A stretch of DNA of 64,000 nt from CAUZWH01 sp965224275 (GTDB lineage: Bacteria > Pseudomonadota > Alphaproteobacteria > SHVV01): the NCBI GenBank assembly GCA_965224275.1, contig CBDCYR010000006.1:62001-126000 (forward strand). Reading direction: 5' to 3'. The translations under genes and the position numbers were made by a program. How positions within the stretch are numbered: the stretch's first letter is position 1; each line of letters starts with the position of its first letter. The notes under the pieces were generated by a model. The model searched no databases, was not told the DNA's origin, and saw only the letters and a list, made by a program, of their open reading frames with translations. Shown one piece after another: positions 16,923 to 25,899 of this stretch.

Positions 16923-18391
16923 CGGAGCGGCGAACCTTGGACGCGGCGCTGGCATCCCTGTCGGATGCGCGTGTGCTTTGCGTTGGTGACGTTATGTTGG
17001 ATCGCTTCGTTTACGGCAGCGTCGATCGGGTGTCGCCTGAGGCGCCGATTCCCGTCGTTAAGATCGATTCGGAAACCGAGATTCTTGGCGGTGTGGGCAA
17101 CGTCGTGCGCAATATTGCCGCGCTTGGTGCCCAAGCGACACTTCTCAGTGTCATTGGTGAGGATTCCGGCGCCGATGCAATCACGGCCCTGCTCGAGCAA
17201 GAGCCGCGAATCGACGCTGAACTGCAGCCCGAGGCCAATCGCCGGATAACGGTCAAAACCCGTTATGTCGCCTCCGGCCAACAATTGCTTCGCGCGGATT
17301 CGGAAACCGATACGCCAATCAGCGCCACGGTCGAGCAGCAATTAGTGGCGGCGTTTGAGAGATTGATCGACACCGCCGATGCGGTCGTGCTGTCCGATTA
17401 CGGCAAGGGTGTGCTGTCCGATACAGTGCTGCGCGCGATCATTGACGGTGCCAGGACTCGCGAAAAAATGGTCCTGGTGGATCCCAAGGGCCATGATTTT
17501 GGGCGCTATGCAGGGGCTAGCATTGTGACCCCGAACGAGCGTGAGCTTGCGGCCGCATCGGGCATGGCGACCGATGGCGAGACCGAGGTCGCTGCCGCCG
17601 GACGGCACATCATTCGTGCGTGCGGCATCGACACCGTATTGGTCACCCGGTCGAGTCGCGGCATCTCGATTGTGCGATCGGACTCGGTCGAACACCTGCC
17701 CGTGAAAGCGCGCGAGGTGTTCGATGTTTCGGGTGCCGGAGATACCGTCATCGCGGCTGCTGCCACTGCCTTGGGTAGCGGTGCCAGTCTCGCCGACGCG
17801 GCTGCGCTGGCGAACTATGCGGCCGGTATTGTTGTTGCCAAAGTCGGCACCGCCATCGTTTATCCAACCGAGATCGAAGCCGCGTTGCGCAGCCCACTCG
17901 GCGCCGGCGTCGCCGATAACCTGGTTGAGCTCAACACCGCTTGCGAACGGATCGAGTCCTGGCGTCGCCACGGGCTCAAGATCGGCTTCACCAATGGCTG
18001 CTTCGACGTGCTGCACCCGGGCCATGTGCACCTGCTCGGGCAGGCGCGTGCGGCCTGCGACCGACTGATTGTCGGGCTCAATAGCGATAGCTCGATCACG
18101 CGTCTGAAAGGTCCGGAGCGACCGATCCATGCCGCGGCGGAGCGTGCGATGATGCTTGGGTCACACGGTGCGGTGGATCTCGTCGTGGTGTTTGATGCGG
18201 ATACGCCGTTAGCCCTGATTGAAGCGATGCGACCGGACGTGCTGGTCAAGGGTGCGGACTATACGATCGAAGAAGTCGTTGGCGGCGATATGGTTCGCGC
18301 CTATGGCGGCCAGGTGTTGCTGGCAACGCTCAAGCAGGGTTACAGCACGACCGACACGATTGCGCGGCTCCGCCGAACCGCGGCGTCATGA
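16919..18391 (+). CDS. hldE: Bifunctional heptose 7-phosphate kinase / heptose 1-phosphate adenylyltransferase
   Basis: HldE carries out two steps of ADP-heptose synthesis. Residues about 1-320 form a PfkB-family kinase (VGDVMLDRFVYG, GGVGNVVRNIAALG, and the catalytic DVSGAGDTVIAA loop near 270). Residues about 345-490 form the nucleotidyltransferase with GFTNGCFDVLHPGHVHLL and the ISTTDTI-like C-terminal YSTTDTIARLR. GTG 16919 overlaps the gmhA stop as GTGA; a longer frame to 16880 lies within gmhA. At 490 residues it is of normal length. No gmhB phosphatase is in the window, so that step must be encoded elsewhere. Confidence 0.95.
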   Translation: MTERRTLDAALASLSDARVLCVGDVMLDRFVYGSVDRVSPEAPIPVVKIDSETEILGGVGNVVRNIAALGAQATLLSVIGEDSGADAITALLEQEPRIDAELQPEANRRITVKTRYVASGQQLLRADSETDTPISATVEQQLVAAFERLIDTADAVVLSDYGKGVLSDTVLRAIIDGARTREKMVLVDPKGHDFGRYAGASIVTPNERELAAASGMATDGETEVAAAGRHIIRACGIDTVLVTRSSRGISIVRSDSVEHLPVKAREVFDVSGAGDTVIAAAATALGSGASLADAAALANYAAGIVVAKVGTAIVYPTEIEAALRSPLGAGVADNLVELNTACERIESWRRHGLKIGFTNGCFDVLHPGHVHLLGQARAACDRLIVGLNSDSSITRLKGPERPIHAAAERAMMLGSHGAVDLVVVFDADTPLALIEAMRPDVLVKGADYTIEEVVGGDMVRAYGGQVLLATLKQGYSTTDTIARLRRTAAS

Positions 18392-19365
18392 TTGTCGTAA
18401 CCGGTGGGGCCGGCTTTATTGGGTCGAACCTGGTGGCGGCCTTGGCTGAGCGCGGCAACGTACCGGTGGTTTGCGACCTGCTCGGGGTTGATGAGAAGTG
18501 GCAAAACCTCGCCAAGCACGAGCTCAACGACATCGTATCGCCCGACCAGCTGTGGGCTTTTCTTGATGCCAACGAACCCGACACCATCGTCCACATGGGC
18601 GCTAATTCGTCGACCACCGAGCGCAACGCCGATCTGATCCTGGACCAGAACTTCCGCTATACGTGCCGTCTATGGAGCTGGTGCGCGGCCCACAATGCCA
18701 GGTTCATTTACGCCTCGTCGGCGGCGACCTATGGCGATGGGTCGGCTGGGTTTGCCGACGACGAAACCATCGACGGGCTGGCCGGCTTGCGGCCCCTCAA
18801 TCTTTATGGTTGGAGCAAGCATCTGTTTGATCGCCGGGTCGCGCGCTGCGTCGCCGACGGCGCCGCATTGCCGCCGCAATGGGTCGGTCTGAAATTCTTC
18901 AACGTGTTCGGCCCCAATGAATTTCACAAAGGTCCGATGCGCAGCGTCGCGCTACAGGCCTTCGAGCAGCTGCAACGGGGCGAGACCATCACCCTGTTCA
19001 AATCGCACCGCAGCGACTTTGAAGACGGTGGTCAGCGGCGCGACTTCATCCATGTCCGCGATTGCATCGACGTTATCCTGTGGCTGCTCGATAAGCCGTC
19101 GGTTAGTGGTCTCTACAATCTCGGCACGGGATCGGCGCGCACCTTCGCCGATCTCGCGGCGGCCGCCAGTCGAGCGCTCAATCGCGAGGTTGATATCGCT
19201 TATGTCGATATGCCCAACGAACTACGGCAGCGCTACCAATATGTGACCCAAGCCGAAGTGGGCCGCTTGCGTAAGGCCGGATACGACAAAGAATTTACCA
19301 GCTTGGAGGATGCGGTCGTCGATTATTTCCAGAGCTATCTCATCAAGGACGATTGCCACCGCTAG
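18388..19365 (+). CDS. hldD: ADP-L-glycero-D-manno-heptose-6-epimerase
   Basis: Final step of ADP-heptose synthesis: NADP-dependent epimerisation at C6. The 325-residue extended SDR enzyme begins MIVVTGGAGFIGSNLV (dinucleotide fold), has the STTERNADLI and ASSAATYGDG segments, the catalytic Tyr-Lys in NLYGWSKHLFD, and FFNVFGPNEFHKGPMRSV, all hallmarks of HldD. The start overlaps the hldE stop (ATGA). The TAG stop is part of the CTAG edge of a family 2 repeat (19362-19504), whose long hairpin may act as the operon's terminator. Confidence 0.95.
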   Translation: MIVVTGGAGFIGSNLVAALAERGNVPVVCDLLGVDEKWQNLAKHELNDIVSPDQLWAFLDANEPDTIVHMGANSSTTERNADLILDQNFRYTCRLWSWCAAHNARFIYASSAATYGDGSAGFADDETIDGLAGLRPLNLYGWSKHLFDRRVARCVADGAALPPQWVGLKFFNVFGPNEFHKGPMRSVALQAFEQLQRGETITLFKSHRSDFEDGGQRRDFIHVRDCIDVILWLLDKPSVSGLYNLGTGSARTFADLAAAASRALNREVDIAYVDMPNELRQRYQYVTQAEVGRLRKAGYDKEFTSLEDAVVDYFQSYLIKDDCHR

Positions 19366-19504
19366 AGCATTTCAGGATTGCGTCGACTCGGCCATCCCTC
19401 TCCCCCGGCCCAACCACCACCATATCGGAGACTCTTGGAGGGTACCCTTGGGGTGGTTGGGCCGGGGGAGAGGGATGGGTCGAGCCAATCCTGAAATGCT
19501 CTAA
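19362..19504. repeat. Family 2 palindromic repeat element, full copy
   Basis: A 143-base element bounded by CTAG (left, giving the hldD stop) and CTAA (right). Outer arms read AGAGCATTTCAGGATT and its mirror; they continue, after slight mismatch, into a perfect 27-base GC-rich arm (CCATCCCTCTCCCCCGGCCC onward) and its mirror. The RNA would fold into a hairpin about 60 base pairs long. It shares no sequence with family 1. Solo arms occur at 34319-34347 and 37904-37939. Confidence 0.85.
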
Positions 19505-19533
19505 TCGGCGCGCTACAGACGCTTGGGTTCCGC

Positions 19534-20004
19534 TTAGCTGAGTTCAGGATCCTGCAGGCGTCGCAGCCGATTTGCGGCATAGAGCGCAAAGCGCCGGATT
19601 TCCTTGTTTCGTAAGGCGGTCGCCATGCGTTTGGGCGCGGCATCGCGAACCAGTGCGCCGCCGAACCGGTCGGCGACGATGAGCCCGGTTGTTTGCGGGA
19701 TCAAGTCGTGCGGAAAAGCCTCAGCGACCGCGAAATAGAAGCGATCGCAGTGCGCCAAATATTCCGGCCACTTCTCGTCACCGCGAAAATCGGCAACGCT
19801 GAGTTTTATTTCGACGATGACGACATCACCCTTGTTGTTGAGTCCAAAGACGTCGGCGCGGCGTCCGTTGCCGAGGCGGAATTCGGTCAGCGCGCCATAG
19901 CCCATATTGTGGAGCAGCCGGCAGACACCGCGTGACACCGTGCCGGATACCTGTTCGTCCTGTCGATCCAGTCGCGCCAGGTCGAGTTCGAGTTCGGGTT
20001 TCAT
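19534..20004 (-). CDS. MmcB family DNA repair protein
   Basis: A 156-residue protein of the MmcB-like family (PF06319), a SOS-linked group in alphaproteobacteria with a PD-(D/E)xK nuclease-like fold. Visible are RADVFGLNNKGDVVIVEIKLSVADFRGDEKWPEYLAHCDRFYFAV, with the acidic and E-x-K residues of the putative active site, and PQTTGLIVAD. The ATG at 20004 (MKPELELDLARL) fits the family; an upstream in-frame ATG at 20061 would add a basic, non-conserved stretch. Its exact repair role is not known to me. Confidence 0.8.
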   Translation of the reverse strand: MKPELELDLARLDRQDEQVSGTVSRGVCRLLHNMGYGALTEFRLGNGRRADVFGLNNKGDVVIVEIKLSVADFRGDEKWPEYLAHCDRFYFAVAEAFPHDLIPQTTGLIVADRFGGALVRDAAPKRMATALRNKEIRRFALYAANRLRRLQDPELS

Positions 20005-20107
20005 GCGACCTCGCTCGCGAAAAAGGGCGCGTAAGTTAGGCCGCACTCTCATTCGAGGCAAGCCAGCAATGGATCAAGCGGGTGGCCCTATTGGGCTTGC
20101 GAATCAC

Positions 20108-20128
20108 AAAAGGGCCCGCCGGCCCTTT
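20108..20128 (-). terminator. Rho-independent terminator for pentapeptide-repeat gene
   Basis: An 8-bp perfect stem (AAAGGGCC / GGCCCTTT) with a four-base loop lies 24 bases downstream of the pentapeptide-repeat stop. On the minus strand it is followed by a short T run (TTTTGTG). Confidence 0.65.
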
Positions 20129-20151
20129 CGCGAACGCGTAGGTCTAAGGCT

Positions 20152-21423
20152 TTAGTCGGGCAAAACCGTATCGGTCAGATCCGCCTTGTCCAGGTTGACG
20201 CCTTCAAGCACGGCTTCGGACAGGTTGCAGCGCGTGAGGTTAGCATCGGCGAGGTTGGTGCCGCTGAGATCGGCGCCGCGCAAATCGGCATCGGTTAAGT
20301 CCGCGCCGGCGAGATTGGCTTGCGACAGGTTCGACGGCCACATGCGTCCGGTGACCTTGCCTTGGCGGTCTTTGAGGGCAATCGAGGTGAGATTGGTGCG
20401 TCGTAGCTTGGACCGATCGAGCACCGTTCCGATCATGTTTGCGCCGCGCAGGTCGGCCAACGACAAATCCACGGCCGTCATTACCGCGGCGGACAAATCG
20501 GTAAACAGCAGCGCGCATTTCGACATGGTCGCGCCTGCCAGGATCGTACCGCTGAGGTCGGCGCCGCTGAGCACCATGCCGGTAAGGTCGACATTGGTTA
20601 GATCACGCCGGGCGAGATCGGCGCGATGTCCGCGCACGCCGTCGGTGCTGATCCACAGTGCGTGTGCCTTGACGATTTCCTGAACGTCGAGATCCAAGCT
20701 ATCGAGGCGGGTGGCCATGACGGCATCGCGGGTGTCGGCGGCCGACAGGTCTACGCCCTTGAGGCTCACGCCCTTGAGATTGGCCTCCCGCATGTCGGTG
20801 AATTTGAGGCTGGCATCGGTCAGCGTGGCGCCCGATAGATTGGCTTCCTTGAGCACCGCGCTTTCGAGATTGGCACCGGTCAGGTCGACGCCGGAGAGAT
20901 CCGTCGTCATCAGCTCGGCCTTTTTTAACGACGCGCCCTTCATCGACGCGCCCGCGACATAGGCTTTGCTGAGTTTGGCGTTGGAGAGGTCTGATTTGTC
21001 GAGGTTGGCGTCCGACAGATCGGTGTTGCGCATTGATTTCTTTTCGGCATCAAGCGCACCGGGCCGGAGATCGGCTTCAGAAAGATTGGCGCCGTTCAGC
21101 TTGGCGCCGTGGAGCTGCGCACCACGAAGATCAGCGCGTTGCAGGTTGGCGCCGGAGAAATCGGCATTGCGCATATTGGCGCAGAACAAGTCGGCGAAGC
21201 TGAGGTCGGCGCTGGCTAGATTGGTGTTGACCAGATTGACCCCGGTGAGGAACGCCTGCTGCAGATTGAGGCCGGGCAGTCGCAAGCCTGCGAGGTTGAC
21301 GAATTTAAGGTCCGCGCGCCGGCCACCTGATTGGCCGCGCACGTACTTCTCGTGCCGCTTCACGATATCGACAAACTCAGCGGGTGTTAGATCCGTCGCC
21401 GCCATGGCAGCGCGTACCTTCAT
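20152..21423 (-). CDS. Large pentapeptide-repeat protein
   Basis: About 423 residues, nearly all A(D/N)LxX pentapeptide repeats (for example LSGANLQRADLRGAQLHGAKLNGANLSEADL split over the first half), predicted to form a right-handed quadrilateral beta-helix. A short non-repeat N-terminal segment (LTPAEFVDIVKRHEKYVRGQSGGRRADL) is followed by a first repeat block, an interruption near residues 260-280 (LDLDVQEIVKAHALWISTDGVRGHRADL, resembling the N-terminal segment) and a second block. This suggests two copies of one module. No signal peptide is seen. The start is uncertain: ATG 21423 is used, but TTG 21438 and ATG 21405 are in frame. Function unknown. Confidence 0.85.
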   Translation of the reverse strand: MKVRAAMAATDLTPAEFVDIVKRHEKYVRGQSGGRRADLKFVNLAGLRLPGLNLQQAFLTGVNLVNTNLASADLSFADLFCANMRNADFSGANLQRADLRGAQLHGAKLNGANLSEADLRPGALDAEKKSMRNTDLSDANLDKSDLSNAKLSKAYVAGASMKGASLKKAELMTTDLSGVDLTGANLESAVLKEANLSGATLTDASLKFTDMREANLKGVSLKGVDLSAADTRDAVMATRLDSLDLDVQEIVKAHALWISTDGVRGHRADLARRDLTNVDLTGMVLSGADLSGTILAGATMSKCALLFTDLSAAVMTAVDLSLADLRGANMIGTVLDRSKLRRTNLTSIALKDRQGKVTGRMWPSNLSQANLAGADLTDADLRGADLSGTNLADANLTRCNLSEAVLEGVNLDKADLTDTVLPD

Positions 21424-21839
21424 GTTTTGGGTCGCCAAGGGATGTTTTCCACTTCGTTACGGTATTCCCCCTAACGTACCCGGGTTCCCCCCTACCGTCT
21501 GTGATCGCAATCACATCGTCTTTTATCACGGCCACGTGAGACGGTACCTCAGCGTAATCTAGCGATGAAGAAGAGTCCATGAATGTCGATCCGATTTTCA
21601 TGGACTTAGCCATGTGCTCGGCTTGGCATCGACTCTACTATCGGTATAGCAATAAATTCGTTCATCGAATCGTAGGCCTCGGCTGCGCGGACACACCGCT
21701 TGCAGAGATGGTGGATGAAAAAAGTCTATTGATACAAGTGCGTTACAACCATCCCCACGACAAAGGTAAGGATGATTGATTGATCAATCAATTGACAGGA
21801 CTACACAGTTTGCTGGGGTGGATACCGAACTCCGGCAGG
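21424..21839. other. Intergenic region upstream of IS256 element
   Basis: About 400 bases with no convincing gene. A 66-codon frame at 21579-21779 has no recognisable features. The region holds an inverted repeat (AGTCCATGAA at 21574 and TTCATGGACT to 21606), and an 18-base perfect palindrome ATTGATTGATCAATCAAT at 21775-21792. Either could be an operator or a remnant of earlier insertions. The IS256-type element begins at 21840. Confidence 0.4.
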
Positions 21840-23286
21840 TCGTGTCCCAGGACGTGGTGTAGGAGTTGTTGGAGCCTCTGTTAGCTGTGGGTAGGCGGCT
21901 TGCCGTAGCGACCGCCGAGAGTCTGGCGTAGGCAAGCCGGCTATCCACAGCGGAGGCCATCGCGGTTCCGGTTTAGGGTTGGGCTAGTGCAAACCAACCT
22001 GACCCGAAGGAGAACCACGATGACCCAGGACATGATGACCCTGCGCGCGCTTTTGGAGAAGAGCTCCGATGCCGATCTGCTTCGCGAGATGATCGGCTTC
22101 ACGGCCGAGCGGCTGATGGCACTGGAGGTCGAGGGCCTGACCGGCGCCGCTCACGGCGAGCGCTCGGCGGATCGTATCACCCACCGCAACGGCTACCGCG
22201 ACCGGTCCTGGGAGACGCGGGCCGGCACGGTCGAGCTGAAGATCCCGAAGCTGAGGAAGGGGAGCTACTTCCCGGGCTTCCTGGAGCCGCGGCGGATGGC
22301 CGAGAAGGCGCTGGCTGCGGTGATCCAGGAGGCCTACATCCAGGGCGTGTCGACCCGCTCGGTCGACGACCTGGTGCAGGCCATGGGCATGTCGGGCGTC
22401 TCCAAGAGCCAGGTCTCCAGGCTGTGCGGCGAGATCGACGATAAGGTCAACGGCTTCCTCGATCGATCGCTGGAGGGCGACTGGCCCTATCTGTGGCTCG
22501 ACGCAACCTATGTAAAGGTGCGCGAGGCCGGGCGCATCGTCTCGGTCGCGGTGACCGTGGCTGTGGCCGTCAACGACCAGGGCCGCCGCGAGGTCCTGGG
22601 CATGGCGATCGGCGCGTCTGAGGCCGAGGCCTTCTGGACCGAGTTCCTGCGCTCGCTGGCCCGGCGCGGGCTGCGCGGCGTGAAGCTGGTGATCTCCGAC
22701 GACCACAAGGGCCTGAAGGCCGCCGCGACCCGGATCCTCGGCGCCACATGGCAGCGCTGCCGCGTGCACTTCGCCCGCAACCTGCTGGCCCATGCCGGCC
22801 GCCAGGGCCGGCGCGTCGTCTCCGCCTTCGTCGCCACCGCCTTCGCCCAGGAGGACGCCGACAGCGCGAAGGTCCAGTGGCGCCAGGTCGCCGACCAGCT
22901 CAGGCTCAAGGTGCCCAAGCTGGCAGTTCTCATGGACGAAGCCGAGCACGACGTCCTCGCCTACATGAGCTTCCCCAGGGAGCACCGCCAGAAATTGCAC
23001 TCCACAAACCCGATCGAACGGCTCCATGCCGAGGTCAAGCGTCGCACCAACGTCGTCGGTATCTTTCCCAACGAAGCCGCCATCACACGGCTCGTCGGCG
23101 CCATCCTTCTCGAGCAGAACGACGAGTGGGCCGTCTCAAGGAGATACATGACGCTGGAATCCATCGCTCCGCTGAGCGATGATGTCCCCATCACGCTGCC
23201 CACCGTGGCAGCCTGAACGTCCCGGCCCTACCCGCCGGGAGCAGCGTAGAGCGCAACGCTCTTACACCACTCCGCGGGACACGATC
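21840..23286. mobile_element. IS256-family insertion sequence
   Basis: About 1447 bp. The inverted ends share TCGTGTCCC followed by a partly matching GTGGTGTA-G-AG stretch. The direct repeat CTCCGGCAGG lies at 21830-21839 and 23287-23296, consistent with the 8-9 base target duplication of this family plus a chance match. It contains one transposase gene. Confidence 0.75.
22020..23216 (+). CDS. IS256-family (mutator-type) transposase
   Basis: A 398-residue transposase. The conserved D-D-E residues are seen in WLDATYVKVREAG, VISDDHKGLKAA and NPIERLHAEVKRRTNVVGIFPN; WQRCRVHFARNLL is typical of the family. ATG 22020 follows the ribosome-binding site AAGGAGAACC; the frame can be extended to 21987 but without a site. 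Its strong G/C third-position bias (many GAG, CTG and GGC codons) differs from the neighbouring genes and fits a recent arrival. It appears intact. Confidence 0.95.
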   Translation: MTQDMMTLRALLEKSSDADLLREMIGFTAERLMALEVEGLTGAAHGERSADRITHRNGYRDRSWETRAGTVELKIPKLRKGSYFPGFLEPRRMAEKALAAVIQEAYIQGVSTRSVDDLVQAMGMSGVSKSQVSRLCGEIDDKVNGFLDRSLEGDWPYLWLDATYVKVREAGRIVSVAVTVAVAVNDQGRREVLGMAIGASEAEAFWTEFLRSLARRGLRGVKLVISDDHKGLKAAATRILGATWQRCRVHFARNLLAHAGRQGRRVVSAFVATAFAQEDADSAKVQWRQVADQLRLKVPKLAVLMDEAEHDVLAYMSFPREHRQKLHSTNPIERLHAEVKRRTNVVGIFPNEAAITRLVGAILLEQNDEWAVSRRYMTLESIAPLSDDVPITLPTVAA

Positions 23287-23434
23287 CTCCGGCAGGGCAG
23301 TTGCCCCAACCGACTAGGGTGATTACCTCGGATCGGGTGGCCTAACCTCAACCAAAAATTGCATTTGGTTAACACCGAGCGCGGCCGGGTAACGAATTAC
23401 GGGATACCCCCCATTCGATGCGCCCGCGTGGGCA
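23217..23434. other. IS256 right end and spacer
   Basis: The first 70 bases are the right end of the IS256 element. The remaining 140 or so bases up to MITE copy C hold no recognisable gene, only a small inverted repeat GGGCAGTTGCCC at 23297. Confidence 0.4.
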
Positions 23435-23605
23435 CTGGTGGATGAAATCCAACATATGGTGCCGATACGTATCCCGGTCCCCCGGTGCGTCGAAACCCCT
23501 CGACGATGCCCAACGGTCCCTTGGGGCATCGCCTGCGGGCTTCCTCCTGCCGAGCTACCGGAATACGCGATCGTATGGGACCATATGTTGGATTCCATCC
23601 ACTAG
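23435..23605. mobile_element. Family 1 CTAG-bounded MITE, copy C
   Basis: A 171-bp element with terminal inverted repeats; the left tip is CTGG instead of CTAG and the right tip is CCACTAG. Its body (CGTATCCCGGTCCCCCGG onward, ending CCGGAATACGCG) matches the right third of copy A almost base for base. The right CTAG supplies the TAG stop of Rieske gene copy 1, which reads into it from the right on the minus strand. Confidence 0.85.
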
Positions 23606-24734
23606 ACGTCGAACACCCGGTCGAGGTAGTGGCCGAAGGAGTGATGGATGCTGGCCTCCATGCGTGAGAGCGGGCCGGGTTGGTAGCTGTTTAAGGATAC
23701 CGCTTCCTGAGTATCAGCGACGATGCCGGTGTCCTCATCGAAAATGATGTGGGCGAAGTCGTGATGGATCTTCATGTTTTCAGCGTGGTCCGGTCGCTCG
23801 AACACGTCCGGTGCGAACAGCTGCCACATGATCAGCTGGGTCTCGGTGACCGAAACCGGCCAGGCCAGCACCGCGATGACATTGTCGATGCGCCCGACGA
23901 AGCCGAAGTTGGGCGGCATGTGGCCAAGACAGGCAAAATCGTAGGGTTGCTGCTGCATCCAGGGCATCGCGCCAAACAGCGATTTGCCCTCCGGCACCAG
24001 CGGCGGATCACTGTAAAAAGCGCTGAAGCGGCCGCCCTCGTGCAGGTTGAAGCCGAGTTCGTCGTTGGTGATGCCGGCGCCGAAGGTGTCCGCGTGGGTG
24101 GCCTGGATGTGATAGAGGTCGTGGTTGTTCTCATCCATTATTTTCCAGTTGCAGGCGAGGTCCCACACCTGCTTGTCGCCGCTGCGGCAGCCGCCCATGT
24201 TGAGCAGCCCGAACTCGGCTTGGTAGGGCGCGACTTGATCGGCCAGCGGGCCGACGTCGGCATTGAATGAAATGAAGATCCAACCAGCCCATACATCGCA
24301 TTGGAGCGGGGGCAGGCGGCAGCTTGAGAGGTCGAAGTCCTGGACGTCATCCATGAACGGGGCGCCGACCAGCTGGCCCGCGAGGTCGTAGGACCAGCCG
24401 TGGTACTCGCAGGTGAACCCTTTGGCGTTGCCGGACCCCTTGGCAACGACGAGGCCGCGATGGGCGCAGCTGTTGCGGTAGGCGTTGATCGACCCGTCGG
24501 CCGCGCGGGCGACGATAAAGGGCTCGTTCATCAGGCGGAAGGTCATGTAATCGCCGGGATTTTCGATCTCCTCGACCCTGGCGACACACAGCCAATCGCG
24601 CATAAAGATCTTTTCCTTCTCGAGCGCGTAGACATCCTCGGAGGTGTACATGTAGCCCGGCAGATGGCGCGCCCGATTGATCGGCGCCTTGGTTGCGGCG
24701 ATGTCTCGGGCCAGACGTTGCGCGATATGTGGGG
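23602..24734 (-). pseudogene. Rieske oxygenase alpha subunit copy 1, 3' part (split by IS21)
   Basis: This part encodes all but the first nine or so residues of a ring-hydroxylating-type Rieske non-heme iron oxygenase. The [2Fe-2S] site is CAHRGLVV ... CEYHGWSYD, and the mononuclear iron site is in NNHDLYHIQATHADTFGAG. It is closely similar to copy 2 (28718-29887). The frame enters the IS21 left end upstream and stops there; the only remaining internal start is ATG 24651, which would lack about 38 residues. Joined to 28670-28697 across the insertion (with the GTGGGG duplication counted once) the frame is intact at 386 residues. Its TAG stop lies in MITE copy C. Confidence 0.88.
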
Positions 24735-24870
24735 TGTTGTTCGGCGTGGAATATTGACCCCCTATTGGGGGTTATCGGCGTCCAAAATTGATGGAGTGGA
24801 CGCCTCCTCCCGACGGCATCGCAGTGTGCCAAGGTGGTGGTGTGACCAACCCCCAGAGGAGGAGGCATCC

Positions 24871-25899
24871 ATGGAACAGGTTAACATCATCGGGATCGAT
24901 CTGGCGAAGCGCAGCTTTCAGCTTCACGGTGCTCGGGCGGACGGTTCGGTCGCGTTCCGTAGGAAGGTTAGTCGGGAGAAGCTGCTGTACTTTCTCGCCG
25001 CACTACCGCGCTGCGTTGTGGCGATGGAGGCCTGTGCGAGCGCTCACCATTGGGGCCGAGAGATTATGCAGCTCGGCCACGATGTGAGGCTGATCCCACC
25101 GATCTACGTGAAGCCGTTCGTGAAGCGGCAGAAGAACGACGCGGCGGACGCGGAGGCGATCTGCGAGGCGGCGCAGCGCCCGACCATGCGCTTTGTGGCG
25201 GTGAAGGGGGAAGAGCAACAGGCAAGGGCGATGCTGTTCCACACGCGCGATCTTCTGGTGCGCCAGCGCACGCAGACGATCAACGCGCTGCGGGGGCATC
25301 TGGCGGAGTTCGGCGTCGTTGCCCCGCAGGGTGTGGCTCATGTCGGTCGGCTGGCATCGGCACTCGAGGATCCGGGTTCGGGACTACCGGGAGCGGTCCG
25401 CGCGCTGGGCGGCGTTCTGCTCGGTCAGATCGCTGACCTCGACGCGAAGATCGGCGGATTGGAAAAGGAGCTCCGCGCCTGCGCGCGTCAGGACGAGCAG
25501 GCGGCACGGCTGATGACCATCCCAGGGATCGGGCCGATCAGCGCGATGGCGCTCCAGGCCTTCGCGCCGCCGATGGAGAGCTTTCGGCGCGGCCGCGACT
25601 TCTCTGCCTGGCTGGGCCTCGTGCCGCGACAACACACGACCGGCGGCAAGCCGAGGCTTGGCAGGATATCGAAGATGGGCCAACGCGATCTCAGGCGCCT
25701 CTTGATCATCGGCGCCATGGCTGTCGTCAGCTCGGCGGTCAGGCGCGGCGAAACGAACGACCCCTGGCTGGCCAGGATGCTGGCGCGCAAGCCGCGAATG
25801 CTTGTCGCGGTGGCGCTGGCCAACAAGATGGCGCGCATCGTCTGGGTGCTCATGACACGCAAGGAGACCTACCGAGGTTTCGCGCCGGCTGCTGCCTGA
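24871..25899 (+). CDS. IS110/IS1111-family transposase
   Basis: A 342-residue DEDD-type recombinase. The N-terminal RuvC-like domain begins NIIGIDLAKRSFQLHG (first Asp), with VVAMEACASAHHW (Glu) and RQKNDAADAEAICEAA (Asp pair). The C-terminal Transposase_20 domain contains LMTIPGIGPISAMAL (helix-hairpin-helix), AWLGLVPRQHTTGGKPRLGRISKMGQRDLRRLL with the conserved serine region of the Tnp domain, and ends near residue 342. ATG 24871 follows the strong site GAGGAGGAGGC. The enzyme is thought to act with an element-encoded guide RNA. It appears intact. Confidence 0.93.
   Translation: MEQVNIIGIDLAKRSFQLHGARADGSVAFRRKVSREKLLYFLAALPRCVVAMEACASAHHWGREIMQLGHDVRLIPPIYVKPFVKRQKNDAADAEAICEAAQRPTMRFVAVKGEEQQARAMLFHTRDLLVRQRTQTINALRGHLAEFGVVAPQGVAHVGRLASALEDPGSGLPGAVRALGGVLLGQIADLDAKIGGLEKELRACARQDEQAARLMTIPGIGPISAMALQAFAPPMESFRRGRDFSAWLGLVPRQHTTGGKPRLGRISKMGQRDLRRLLIIGAMAVVSSAVRRGETNDPWLARMLARKPRMLVAVALANKMARIVWVLMTRKETYRGFAPAAA

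Noticed and set aside
21579..21779. Small 66-codon frame upstream of the IS256 element
   Set aside because: No ribosome-binding site of note, no domain, and part of it overlaps an inverted repeat.
21984..23027. A 347-codon minus-strand frame opposite the IS256 transposase
   Set aside because: It mirrors the high-GC transposase gene, has a composition dominated by Gly, His, Leu and Asp, and shows no recognisable domain.
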